From: Lepus europaeus
Lineage: Eukaryota > Chordata > Mammalia > Lagomorpha > Leporidae
Length of the DNA: 64,000 bases
Direction of reading: 5' to 3'
Assembly (NCBI RefSeq): GCF_033115175.1
Contig: NC_084843.1
Coordinates: 60,242,474-60,306,473 of the forward strand
In this document: positions 22,336 to 33,024 of the stretch, piece by piece
Numbering within the stretch: the first letter of the stretch is position 1
Layout: each line of letters starts with the position of its first letter
The notes under the pieces: model-generated
What the model was told of the DNA's origin: nothing
What the model saw: only the letters and a program-made list of their open reading frames with translations
Database searches by the model: none
Made by a program: the position numbers and the translations under genes

Positions 22336-22724
22336 AGTTGCAGGGGTACCACCAGAGTGAACTTCCCCAGGTGTTTTTATTAGATAAGGTATCTTGCTGG
22401 TTGCCTGAATGCATTTAACTGGGCAGTAGGCTATGAGAGTTTCCAAGGCCTACCTTGCTTGTTCTTTTAAACCCTGGGCCCTCTCCTCACCATCTTGTCC
22501 TCCACAGGTAACCCCATCTGTAACCCAGGCAGGGCCTGGAAAAGGCTTGTGGGTGTGGACAGGTTGCACAGATGGGGTTCAAGTTCAGGGTCAGTCGTTA
22601 GCAGTTCACCTTGATGTTCATCTCAGTGCTCCCTGCTTCTAAGAACAACGGAGAGGACCACACAGAAATCCCTGGAAAGAGCTCCAGGACACCAAGGGAA
22701 CTTAGACAGTGTCCTGCATTCATG
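22336..22724. other. unannotated DNA
   Basis: No gene or clear repeat. Confidence 0.4.
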
Positions 22725-22850
22725 AGACGTGTGGGCTCTGAAACCAGCAGCCGGATTTGAAGCGCCTGTGTCTCTAGCTAAGCCGGGAGCCCTCACTCAG
22801 TTTTTCCATGTTCACCATGGAGAGAATCCTAGCATCCATCCCATCAGTTC
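22725..22850 (+). mobile_element. MIR fragment
   Basis: GTGGGCTCTGAAACCAGCAG then CACTCAGTTTTTCCATG and GAGAGAATCCTAGC follow MIR order. Confidence 0.5.
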
Positions 22851-22873
22851 ACGGAGGCAGGAGGAGCAGTTCA

Positions 22874-23206
22874 GGGGCTGGTGCTGTGGTACAGCAGGTT
22901 AAGCCACCACTTGTAACACTGGCATCCGGTATCAGGGTGCTGGTTCCGATCCTGGCTGCTCTACTTGCAATCCAACTCCCTGCTAATGTGCCTGGGAAAG
23001 CAGTGGAAGATGGCCTAAGTCCCTGCTACTCACATGGGAGACCCTGATGGAGCTCCAAGCTCCTGGCTTCAGCCTGGCCCAGCCCCAGCCATTGTGGCCA
23101 ATTGGGGAGTGATCCAGTGGCTAGAAGATGTGTGTGTCTGTGTGTGTGCGCGCGCGCCTCTCCCTCTCTGTCATTCTGCCTTTCAAATAAATAAATACTT
23201 TTAAAA
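22874..23206 (+). mobile_element. CSINE with TG/CG tract
   Basis: GGGGCTGGTGCTGTGGTACA head, standard body, a TGTGTGTG then CGCGCGCG stretch at 23129-23157 in the pyrimidine-tract position, and AAATAAATAAATAC tail. Confidence 0.92.
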
Positions 23207-23689
23207 AGAAGAAGGAACTCATGCGTGCAAAGTTCTTGGTCCAGATTCTGGCTCCCTGTGACTGCTCCAGGTATACCAGTTGGCGTTGTTAGTTTTCAAG
23301 GTGGCAGCCACTCCTGCAGGTATCACCTCACCCAGATAAAGTCACCACCTTCTCCTGACCCATGCTTCCTCCTCCTTTCACTGTTTCTACCCTTGCAGCC
23401 TCCCCGCCTCCGGAACTCCTCCCTGGCCCCCCACCCAGAGCGCCAACGCTGTGCTGTGTCAGGAACCAAGACTGAAGGCCTCTTCCCCCTCAGCAAGGCG
23501 CCCAGGCCCGACCGTCTGAGCCCTGGGCCAGAGCCTCCTTGCTCCCGGGGCACTCGGCACCGTCCTCCCACTGCCCTGGCACGGCCAGAGCTGCTCCCCC
23601 CCAGCTCAGCAGCCGTCTGCAGCTCAGCCAGCACCCGTGACTCCGCGTTTCCTCCAGAAGCGAACCTTGTCTCGGGCACCAAGGGGGGA

Positions 23690-23835
23690 TTCTCCCTCCT
23701 GCCTTCTGGCCACTTCCCTGGGCATCCAGAGAAGCCCTGGCCTCACCAGCGCCGTCCTGCCCCTGGGCCTTTGCTGGCACTGCTCCCTCTGCCAGGAATC
23801 CCCCTGAGTCCTCTTCTAAATTCATGGGGCCAGCT
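23690..23835 (+). mobile_element. L2 fragment
   Basis: GGGCCTTTGCTGGCACTGC then TCCCTCTGCCAGGAATCCCC is typical of L2. Confidence 0.6.
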
Positions 23836-25084
23836 CCAGGGCCCCTTCCCCAGGGCGGTGAGGCCGCCACAGGGTGCTGAGACATGCCGGCCATTGTCCG
23901 CTCCATGCAGCCACGAGCAGGACTGGCTGTGTAACCTGTGGGGCCCTGGGGGGCATGGGAAGGCAAGGTCCCCTGTCCAAAATGACGAAGAACGTCAAGA
24001 CGGACAGCTCCTGATTGAGGGGCACTCTGCAACTCACCTGCTCAGTCACCCACAAAACTGTCACGGTCGTCAAGAGAAAGGTGAGAATAAAAAATCAGGG
24101 GCGGTGAAGAGTCGGAGTTTCTTGACCCAGGCCACGCAGTGCGTGGTTCCATTATGAAATGTGCAGGACCAGCCCATTCCTCGGAAGGCAGTGGTGAGGC
24201 TGCCATGGGCTGGGGACGCAGAGCAGGGGGTGTGCGCAGCCGCGCAACCGCTTGGGGCCGCTTTTGTGCGTGAGGAAAATCCCTGTGAATTCGATGGTGG
24301 TGCTGGCTGCCCAAGATCAGAAATACAGCGGTGACAAACCGCTGGCTCACACACCTGGCAGTGGTGAAAATGAGCGGGTCTATGTTCTGCAAACTCTGGG
24401 TCAGTGTACTTTATAAGGTGCAAGCTGGAGGTCTATTCTATGTGTTGTGGTTCTCCCCTGCACCCCGCAGCAGCTGTGTGTGACCCCGGCAGGCCAGCTG
24501 CCACTCTGTGCCCCAGCTTCCCCACCTGGCAAGTGGGGACACACTCCCTCCCCCATATGGTTGCTGGGGCAGCACCTGGCAGAGGGCACCCTGCGCGCTC
24601 TACAGCAGTGCTGCGAAGAGGTGGTCATCGTGCAGGACTTCAGCCTTAGGCACTGCCCGCTCCGGCGCCCCGCACAGGGGGTCTGTTCTGCCCTGGACCA
24701 GTCCCGGCAGGGATCCTGAGCTCATCCCCAAGCCTCCTCACTCAGGATCCTACAGACTGAGTCGTCTGAAGGCCCCTCCCCCTGGCAACTCGCGGCGGAG
24801 ACCCTGGAGCCGACCGGCGGGCGGCAGGCAGGGTGCGGCCAGGGACCTTTCTCCCTTGCCCGGCCACCGCCTTGGGAAGGACACGGAAGCGGCCGTCGGG
24901 CGGTGGCTGCTGCAGCGCGCCGCCTAGTGGCAGCCGCGAGCACATGGGTACCGCACGAGAGGGAGGCCTCAGTTGGCGCCGGCCGCTGGTGCAGGGATTC
25001 CCTGCAGCTGCTTTTAAATCATAATTGTTACAAAGTAGGGAGTTTTTATTCAGCCAGCTTAGAGGTTTTATGCAGATTCCTTCT

Positions 25085-25190
25085 AATCCTACGAGGAACA
25101 TGCTATTTCCAATTTACAGTTGAGGAAACCGATGCTGGGACACCATCCTGTCTCCCAGCCCCTAAGGGCAGCCCCAGGCCTCCTCTTGAG
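25085..25190 (-). mobile_element. MIR fragment (minus)
   Basis: CAATTTACAGTTGAGGAAAC is the reverse of the MIR CTCATCTGTAAAATG block. Confidence 0.45.
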
Positions 25191-26119
25191 TCCAGATCTC
25201 CTGCACATTCTTGGGAGGACTAGGGCAGACCCCGGGAGTGCCTGCAATCTCCCCGGCAGGAGCCTCAGGCCCCCAGAGAGCGAAGGGAAGGTGGGAGTCT
25301 CCTTGCAGTCGTGCAGGGAAAGGCTACTCTGACCCGTAACGCCCCTCCCTCAGCCTCCACAGCGCACTCACTCCACCACTGTGGATTGCCGGAGACTGCC
25401 TCCCGTGCTGGGGACACCATGGTGACCAGGAGACACTGGCCTCACCGCAAACAGACCCCTTCACCGTGAGGCTGATGGCACTAGGTTTAAAAAGGCGCTG
25501 GAGAGGTGTTGCCCAGAGGCACCCTTCACCTATCCCGGGGAAAGGTGTGGCTGGCGCTGGCGGAGGGCCTGGACTCTGAGATGCCTGGCTGGGGAGGATG
25601 TGCACCTTCGTCAGTTGTTCAGCTGCAGGTAGCTGCTGAAGGGAGGGGCACAGGGGAGTAACGGAGAGAGCCCCCGTCCTGCCACGTGCCCCACGCCCGC
25701 TGCTGCAGTTCTGGAGAGAATGCGGGTACAAGACCTGCGGTGAGAGAAGTTTAAGAGTGGGAGCATTTTCAGCCCAAGCTGGAGATGGACAGGGGCAGTG
25801 ACCCCCGGGCCAAGACCCCCATCTCCCCCAGCCAAGTGTTAGACAAGGCTCTGAAACCCGGTACCCTTGGCCTGCAGGGATGGGCCAGGCATGACTCACT
25901 GCCAGGATAGGAAAGTGCCAAGGACTGGAACTTCACAGAAAGATCTCCGACACCCCACTGGCCTCCTGGGGGTGGGGAGCAGTCGCCTGCCGGCCCTGCC
26001 CATGTGCTTGTGTCCTGGAGACACTGGGCGCTTGCAGGTCTAGGGACATGTGTGCCTATGCGCATTGCTTAGTGGCACTTCGGAACGAAACACCTGTTTG
26101 TCTTCTGAGTCACCTGCCC

Positions 26120-26350
26120 GTTGTGCTTTCAGGTGTGTGTGCCTGCGTTTGTATTTGCTTTGAGTCATGTGTTTTTGGTCTGCGGATGCCTATTTGTGTG
26201 TGTGTGTGTGTGTGACGTTTCTGGGAGGGTCCCTGTGCACCTGTGTCTCTGTTGTGTGTTGCTTGTGTGTCCCTTTGCAGGTGTGTGTTGGGGTCTCTGC
26301 CTGGAACTGTCTAGGGCTGTGTGCCTGCAGGTTGGGAGTGGGACTGGCTG
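26120..26350 (+). repeat. TG-rich low-complexity tract
   Basis: Many GTGTG/TGTGCC words with a pure TG run at 26194-26214. Confidence 0.7.
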
Positions 26351-27589
26351 GGTGTGAGCAGCTATTGACTCTGTCCACTGCCCTAGGCTGGGCTGGACCC
26401 TTATCAATTGGCCAAAGTCCTTCTCCAGGGCGTCCTACTCCACCCATAGCCTCCCTCCTGATTCTGGGTGCCCAGCCAGAGAGGGCTGGGTGCTTGAGTT
26501 TGTGGAGGGGATCTGGGGTGCCCTGCCTTTATCTGTCCTGAGGAATCAGCCTCCACGGATCCTAGTTGCTTCTCTGCCTTTGCTCTTCCAACCAGATTCC
26601 CTTGCAGCCAGCACGTCTGGCCCTCACGTCTTTCCTCCTCCTCGCACCCAGAAAGCATGCCTGGGGAGATGGGGCCCCAGCCCAGCTCACCCCCACTGCT
26701 CCTGCACCTGGCTGCACCTCTTCCTGAAGCAGCCAGCTGCACCTGTATTTGAGGAGTGAGTCTAGATCCCAGCTCCGGGAAGAGGGGAAATCCTAGGTAG
26801 TGATCAGAACAGGGCGAGGTGGCGTGGACAGGGCTTTGCCACAGGAGTCAGGCTGGCGGGCAGGGCAGAATCGTGCCCTTTGTCCTGCCTGCAGTATTTT
26901 TTTCCCATTAAATTCCGTACCCCTCCGTGACATAGCTGTAATTACTCTACACCCTTTACAGGTTGTGATGCAGGGGCCCTACATCCCACAGCGGAGAAGG
27001 GGCAGAGCCCAGGGTCACACTCGAGATGCACCTGGCGTGGCCCCACTGCCCCTTGGGGGCTGGTTCACAGCATCCTGCAGGCCAGGCGCTGCAAGGATTC
27101 TGGCTGAGGGCAGGCAGGCAAGGTCAGCCAACCAGGTGATCGCAACCTCTGTCCGGATCCACAGGGCTGTAAGCTCCAGCTTCACCAGGACTTGAACGTT
27201 GGAGAGGCGCTCATTTAGGGAGGTGTTTTGTTTTGCTTTGTTTTGGAAAGACCTTCACAGGTGGAAGGTACAGAGCCTAATTGTTCAGTCTTCTGAAGGC
27301 TGACACAGCCAAGCCAGAGAAGCCGCAGAGGTGCATCAGTTTAGTTTTTGGAAACGCAAACTGGGCAGACTCCGTTTCTAGCCATCCTTCCTGCCGCCGG
27401 GTTTTCCAATGCGCTAAGCCTAGCGTATCGCGGGGACCCCCCCTGGAGGACCCCCAGTTGCGCCATGGCCGCGCCCAGACGGCCGTCGGGTCCCCCCTGG
27501 CTGGCCCCCGCCGGCCCCGCCCCCGGCCCCCAGGCCCCGCCCCGGCCGCGCGGTCCCCCTCGGCGCGCGGACTCTGGGCCGAGCTAGCG

Positions 27590-28028
27590 AAGGAGCGAGC
27601 GGCGGCGCTCGGCATTGTGGCTGGCGGTGCGGGCCGGCGAGGGCGCCGGGGCCGTGGGCAGCGGCGGGGCGGAGAGAAGCGCGCGCGGAGGCTCGGACGG
27701 CGCGGCGCCTGGCGCCCCGAGCGCCCCTGAGCACCCTCGTCTGCAGCCGCGCAACTTGGGAGCCCCAGCGCGGGAGCCCGGCGAGCGCAGAGAGGGGCGC
27801 GCCGGAGCCTGGCTGCGGAGCGGGCGCCGGGCACCCATCGCGCGCCCCGTGCCCGGTGGCCCTCGGCGCAGCGTGGCTGCCGCTGCCCCCACGGAGTGCA
27901 CGGGCTGGCGCGGCCGGGCGCTGGGGAGGACGGCGAGGAAGAGGCGGCGGCGGCGGAGACGGCGGCGGCGAGGCTGGGGCCAGGGAGAGCGCCCCGCGGG
28001 AGAGGCGCCCGAGCCGGGCGGCGGGAGC
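27590..28028 (+). other. UNC5B: presumed 5' untranslated leader of UNC5B
   Basis: About 440 bases of very GC-rich DNA precede the ATG. The left edge is a guess. The reading frame of the ATG stays open back to about 27615 but contains no earlier ATG, so translation should begin at 28029. GGC repeats at 27943-27956 and 27961-27970 imply strong leader structure. Confidence 0.45.
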
Positions 28029-28107
28029 ATGTGGGCCCGGAGCGGAGCGCGGGGCGCGCTGCTGCTGGTGCTGCTGCTGTGCTGGGACCCGCGGCTGAGC
28101 CGAGCAG
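28029..28107 (+). CDS. UNC5B: UNC5B coding exon 1 (signal peptide of netrin receptor UNC5B), partial gene
   Basis: UNC5B is a single-pass membrane receptor for netrin-1 that acts in axon repulsion, vascular guidance and dependence-receptor cell death. Only its first coding exon is here: 26 codons plus one base (phase 1). The peptide starts MWARSGARGALL, has a hydrophobic core at residues 10-18 (ALLLVLLLC), then WDPRLSRA, with likely signal cleavage after Ala26. It matches remembered human UNC5B except at residues 2 (Gly to Trp), 14 (Ala to Val) and 25 (Gln to Arg). The ATG is the first in its frame after a GC-rich leader and has A at -3. The exon ends CAG|GTAGGG at 28107/28108, splitting a Gly codon as expected from human. 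The Ig, thrombospondin, ZU5 and death domains lie beyond the window. Identification is strong because sequence, phase, CpG island and strand agree. Confidence 0.93.
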
Positions 28108-28113
28108 GTAGGG
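28108..28113 (+). other. UNC5B: splice donor of UNC5B exon 1
   Basis: The exon/intron junction reads CAG|GTAGGG, close to the mammalian donor consensus. It falls after the first base of a Gly codon, giving a phase 1 intron. Confidence 0.9.
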
Positions 28114-28519
28114 AGCGGCCGGGCGAGGGGACCCTTGCGCCGCGCTCTGCGCCCAGAGCGAAGTTGGGGTGGTCCTGAGCCGAGCCGGCGCGCGCTCGGA
28201 GAGCGGTGGGACGCCCGAGTTCCGGGGTGGATTTCTTTGCCCCACCAAAGTGGGCGATGGAGCAGCCTCTTGGCTCAGGGCTGAGGGTAAGCCAGGAGCT
28301 TCTCGCACCTGCCTGGAAGCGGTCGCTTCTTTTCCCCGGAACGTGTGTCCGAGCCTCCGGGGGGACTCCCGGCTCCCCGCGCTCCTGGCGTCGGCGCCCA
28401 AACAGAACCGTGGGCGCCTGGGCCAACGGTGCGCTCGCTGCGGTCAGCCTGCAACTTCCTCGTCCGGGTCCAGGCTCGCCCGGGCTGCTCAGTGCTGCTC
28501 GGACCAGAATCTGCAGACC

Positions 28520-28548
28520 AGAGGGAGGGAGGGAGGGAGGGAGCGAGG
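28520..28548 (+). repeat. GGGA tetranucleotide repeat
   Basis: About six GGGA units in tandem. Confidence 0.8.
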
Positions 28549-29204
28549 GCGCCGTGGAGCAGGAGGCGCGCCGGCCTCATTCTGCCTGCCAGGAGGCCGG
28601 GTCGAAGGGTTGTATCCTGCACGCACAGCGCGCGGGACCTGCAGGTCTGCAAGGATTTTTCTATGGATACCGCGGTGTGTGTGTGTTGGGACGGGGCGGG
28701 CGGGGGTACATGCCTGTCTGCCCCGTTTCCTTTTAAATGGGTCACTGGCACCCTCGCAGTCCCGGCCCGGAGAACAGCACCTGCTCTGGACCCAGCAAGA
28801 TGCCTTTAGGGTGCTGAGGATCCTAAAATAAAGTGCCCGTCCCGTGCCTCCCATGGAGTATGCCTGTCTCTGGACCAGCGGCGCTGACTGAGCCGCGCCT
28901 TCCCGGGGAGGCAGTGGACACACTGGAGCCGATCTCTCTCTCTCTCTCTTTCTCTCTCAACCAAGCAGGTAGGCTGCCCAGGTCCGACAGAGCCGGATGG
29001 AGGCAAGGCTGTGGGGGAGGGCGAGTGGCCATCCTCTGAGTTGAAACTGAGCATAGGGCCAAAAACTGAGCAAAAAGTGACCAAGATGCCACCGCCCCTC
29101 CCCCGCCGCTGCCCGCACCCCCCATAACCAGGGATCCCTCCCTCCAGAATCAGTGATTCCCACGGCTGAGAGTGGGAGCTTGGTTTTAGCACCCCCCCCC
29201 CAAC

Positions 29205-29295
29205 TGCGCTGTAAAGTTACGACACTCAATCATTTGATCCAAGTTAATTATGATTTGGTCAGACTCCGGTATTTCAAGCAGTGTTTTGAAGTTGG
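29205..29295. promoter_or_regulatory. AT-rich islet 1.1 kb inside intron 1
   Basis: A short AT-rich segment with TTAATTA at 29244-29250, CAATCATTTGATC just before it and GTAATGATG after it, in otherwise GC-rich DNA close to the promoter island. No repeat family matched. Candidate proximal intronic regulatory site. Confidence 0.25.
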
Positions 29296-30589
29296 GAGGT
29301 AATGATGGGGAGGGAAGGCTGGCTGCTGAGGGGCCAAGGCAGTTTGCAGGGGTGCGGGGGGGGGGGGTGAGAGTGGAAGGCAGGGGCAGGGGTGAGTCCT
29401 GGGAAGCTGTCTTCGCACCAGCATGGCGGCGGGACCGGGAATGGACGTGGAGGTTGCAGGGGGCTCGGGAAGGGAAAGGCAGGCCTGGCGGGCCCACAGT
29501 TCTCTGGGTGTGTGGGCTCTGCCGGGAAGGCCAGGGGTGGCCCGCTTTTCCTGCCTAACAAAGCCTCCAGCCCCTTCCTTCCCCAGAAGAAACCGCAGGC
29601 CCGGCACTTTGATGGACTCGGCACGAACGGTGCCCAGCCAGACAGGGCTGCTAATACTGGGCTTTGATTTCTCGGAGCGAGCCGAGGCGGTGCTGGAACC
29701 GGGCTCCTTACTTAGTGCGGTGGGGCCTGCCTGCCCAGCAGCCTGGAGACGGGTCAGCTGGTGGGTCCACCTGCAGCCTTCCCTTTGCCCGGAGTGTGCT
29801 CCCTTTGGGGATGCAGAGGACGCCCCTCCCTCCCACACAACCCCTTTTTTCTACTGCCATCATTCTTTCGGAATGTTTCTCGGGTTTTTCCAGTGGCTCC
29901 CTCATGAGTCCCATTTCACTGATGGGGAAAACAGAGGCTGGAGCGTTGATTTTCCCCAAGTCTTGGGCTTCCTTTGACCGCAGATCCCAGACTTGTGTGC
30001 AGGGCTCCTGTCCAACAGCCAGGGTGATTCAAGCCTCGGGGGCCCCTCCTTCCATGCCCAGAGCCTGGGATGGCGCCCAAATGGGGGAGGCTGACCCTAC
30101 ACAGACGGCTTGCTCCTGGGGTTCCCAGGCTCCGCTCTCCTTTCCCCCACTGCCATCCCCAGTGACCACGGGAATGAGGTCCTTTTCCAGCACAGATGTC
30201 TTCTAAACCGTAAAGTTTGCTGGTAGAGAAATCAGAATGGGAATTCACACAACCCCAGGCCTTTAGGAGAGGCTGCTGTAGAAGCCCGGCTGGCTGGGGC
30301 TGGATCGGCTCTGCCTAGCCCTCAGCCCTCCCTGGCATGCTCCAGGCTGGGGTGCTTGGGAGGGAGCCGAGGTCTTAGGACAGGGCTTCTTAGGGTGCAG
30401 TTTTCCTGTGTTTGGAGGGGCAAGGTGCTGGCCTGTCTGCTCCCACTCTGTAGTCAGCACCCATCTTGCTTAAACAAATGGAAAATCGATCTTAATGGGT
30501 TTTCTCATCACAGTCAGAGTACCCCTGCAGGGGCACAGTTGTCCAGGAATCTCCCTCCCCCCAGCTGGGAATTCTGGAGGACGAAACAT

Positions 30590-30690
30590 TCCCCTCTTTG
30601 GAACAGGCCCCAACTTGCCCCAGCTCACCATGAGACTAGCAGGTAGAGTAGGAACTTGAATTCAGGCCTCCTAGTCAGTGCTTCTGGGTC
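30590..30690 (-). mobile_element. MIR fragment (minus)
   Basis: CAACTTGCCCCAGCTCACCA and GGAACTTGAATTCAGGCCTC match reverse MIR. Confidence 0.6.
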
Positions 30691-30696
30691 CTCTCT

Positions 30697-31000
30697 TCTA
30701 TTTACTTATTTGAAAGGCAGAGTGACAGGTGAAGGAGGGGAGAAATAGAAGCAGCGGCAGATCCCTCGGCTGGTTCATTCTCCAAATGACTGCAGGTGCT
30801 AGGGTGGTCTGTGCCGAGGCCAGGAGCCCAGAACACCATCCTGTTTCCCAGGTGGGGGACAGGGCTCCCAGCATGTGGGCCTTCATCTGCTGCCTTCCCA
30901 GGCACAGGAGCAGGGAGCTGGGTTGGAAGTGGAGCAGCCAGGACCCCAGCTGGCTCTTGGACACTGGATACCCATGTCAGAGTAGAGGCCCGGCTGCTAT
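30697..31000 (-). mobile_element. old CSINE (minus)
   Basis: TTTACTTATTTGAAAGGCAG at left, CAGGAGCAGGGAGCTGGGTT inside; tRNA head partly lost. Confidence 0.8.
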
Positions 31001-31959
31001 CCACCTGGGCTGGAGCCCCGTGTTAGCTCTGGGGTTGAGAATCCGAGCACCACCTGTGCAGGCTGGTAAAGCTAGGATGCTTGGGCAGCTGGAATAGACG
31101 GGGCTTGGAGCAGGGTGGGGGCAAGACGGCTGAGCTGGCTTTCCCGGGCATCCTCCTCCTCCTCTTCTTCCTCCCCAGTTTCCTAAACAGCTTCCACAAA
31201 TGCAGTCTTGAAAGACACATGAAACCAAACAAGCACATTCTGTGCTTCTTTTAAAAAAAGAAACTTCACGTGCCATAATTAGAATAATACTGGCAGAGGG
31301 CAGTTTCTGGGGAGCAGGCCACGCTGCTCCCGCCTGGCTCCTGAAGCTGCGGCCCCACCTTCTGCCCCCCACAGCGGAGTTTCTCCCCACCCAGGGCATG
31401 TGGGGGAGCCTCAGCTTTTGGGGAGACGTCTGTCCCTAGGAGTTGGGGATGCACTGGCTTGCTGCGCTCGCTCCTGCCTGCAGGCCGACGGGGCTGAGCC
31501 AGGGGCCCCCACAGCACCCCTTGCTCTGGGCTCCTGGTCTTTGGTGATGCTAATAACAGAGCAAACAGTTGCTGAAGTGCGGGCTGCCAATCAGCCAGGT
31601 CCCGGCCCCGCCCCTTCCATTCCCTCTTGATCACGTCTCTCCTTGGGCCCTGGGCTGCTGGCAGCTCCCCGAATTTCCCCTTTTCACAAAGCGGCCTGAT
31701 TAGCATCTCCGCAGCTCCGGGGCACTAGCACAGGCACCGTCACCTGTTGGCGCCATCACCTGGTGTCAGCGCTGCTCGCGACACCCTCCTGCTCCCAGCC
31801 ACTCTGTGCCGCCTCATCCCCTGCCACCTCCCTCACCTACAGGGGCCCGGGAGCTCTCACACCACCACCCAGCCGGTGAGCACCTCCCTGTCCTTCTCAC
31901 CTCCCAGAATCTGCTGCCCCCAGCGCCCTGCGCTCTTGTCTTGGAGAAGGCAGGCTTGC

Positions 31960-32200
31960 AGGTGTGAGAGTGTGTACCGAGGGGTGTTTGTGGTGGGGGT
32001 GAGCATGTGTGTCAGGAGCCAGGCAGAGGGCGGGAGTGTGTAGCGGGAGGGAGGGTAGGCTTGGCGTTGCACAGGCTGATGGGTGTGTGCTTTGTATATG
32101 GACATGTGAACTGTGCGTGGGGGTGGGGTGGGGGTGTGCGCACCGTCGTCTGGGCGTGGTTGCCGTGTGTGTGTGTGTGTGTGTGTCTAGAACTAGGTGT
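31960..32200 (+). repeat. GT-rich low-complexity tract
   Basis: Many GTGTG words and a TG run at 32165-32188. Confidence 0.7.
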
Positions 32201-32657
32201 GTGCAGGATGAGGACAGTGAGTCACCTGCTGGGAGTCCTGTGGGAGGTGGAGCCTCTGCCACTTGCCCTTTGGTGCTAAGGAGACCTCACTTTGTCCTGC
32301 CCTGGGCTGTGAGCCGGGTTTGGCTGGGGTACCAGCTGCTACCCTGGCTGCCACCCTGGCACATGGGACGGCGGGCTCCAGCTGAGGGTCTGCTTGCTGC
32401 ACAGGGAGGAGAGCGGGCATCCATGGGCTTGGGGCCAGCCCAGCAGCTTGGAGGACAGGGGTCTCCTGCACTCAGCTGCCAGGGCAGTGGGAAGGGCTGG
32501 GACTGATCTGCTCCCTGACCCGGATCAGGTTCACCTCTCCAGGCGGAGATCTGCTGTGGAATTTGCCGGAGCGGCGGCTGTGTAATGGAGGCCACATCTC
32601 AGGCAGGTGTGGCTGAGCTGGGGCTCTCAGCGGAAGCAGCTGGGAGCAGGAGGGCGC

Positions 32658-32750
32658 ACATGCACACACACACACACACGCACACATGTGTGCACACTCA
32701 CGTATGTGCACACACATGCATGGACACGCACACGCACTCACACTCTGTCT
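32658..32750 (+). repeat. CA-rich tract
   Basis: CACACACACA and ACACGCACACAC words, complementary in type to the GT tract 0.5 kb to the left. Confidence 0.75.
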
Positions 32751-33024
32751 TTCCCACTTGCCTGCTCACAGATGGCTCCCGTGCTTTCCCAGGTCTGTGC
32801 GCACCGGCAGGGCGTCACTCTGGGTCTAGGACAAGCTGTGCCCTTGTCCACAGGGAGACAGACCCGAGGGGAACGCTCAACCCCGCGAGGTGCCTGTTGC
32901 TTTGCGGCCTGCAGACCCCTCTTCTGGGGGAGACTTTGCTTGGCCCCTGTAAGAAGTCCCGGTGGGGAGTGGGGCGGTAGATGCCCAGGTAGGAGTTAAT
33001 GGGGCCCAGGTCACAGCCAGGGCG

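Larger units (their letters stand above)
1..27409. other. upstream intergenic region of UNC5B
   Basis: No conserved protein-coding exon, RNA gene or second CpG island was recognised. In human the flank upstream of UNC5B is a long gene-poor interval towards PCBD1 (from memory), which fits. The region is dominated by repeats between 10.3 and 23.2 kb. Confidence 0.65.
23207..27409. other. GC-rich upstream flank of UNC5B
   Basis: Holds an L2 fragment (23690-23835), a MIR-like piece (25085-25190) and a TG-rich low-complexity tract (26120-26350). A 310-codon + frame at 23225-24157 is Pro/Ser-rich, overlaps L2 and is judged non-coding. Distal promoter elements may lie here but none can be named. 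Confidence 0.5.
27410..28490 (+). promoter_or_regulatory. UNC5B: CpG-island promoter of UNC5B
   Basis: This is the only long stretch of dense CpG in the window and it surrounds UNC5B exon 1. Several GC boxes of the SP1/KLF type are visible (for example CCCCGCCCCC near 27515-27524, another near 27536-27545, and GGGGCGG near 27664). No TATA box is seen at a fitting distance, so dispersed initiation is expected. GGC/CGG triplet runs at 27943-27970 lie in the presumed leader. CpG density falls off past about 28.5 kb. The exact start site cannot be read from the sequence. Confidence 0.85.
28491..30696. other. proximal intron 1
   Basis: Contains a GGGA repeat (28520-28548), a CT tract followed by CAG|GTAGGC (see findings), a G12 run (29356-29367), the AT-rich islet at 29205-29295 and a MIR piece (30590-30690). 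No exon recognised. Confidence 0.5.

Noticed and set aside
23225-24157. 310-codon plus-strand frame
   Set aside because: Pro/Ser-rich, overlaps an L2 fragment and equally long minus-strand frames, and shows no family signature or splice structure.
27277-28401. 374-codon minus-strand frame over the CpG island, and an overlapping 280-codon minus frame at 27584-28426
   Set aside because: Stop codons are rare in such GC-rich DNA, so long antisense frames are expected opposite the UNC5B leader. Composition is Arg/Pro/Ala/Ser and no domain is visible.
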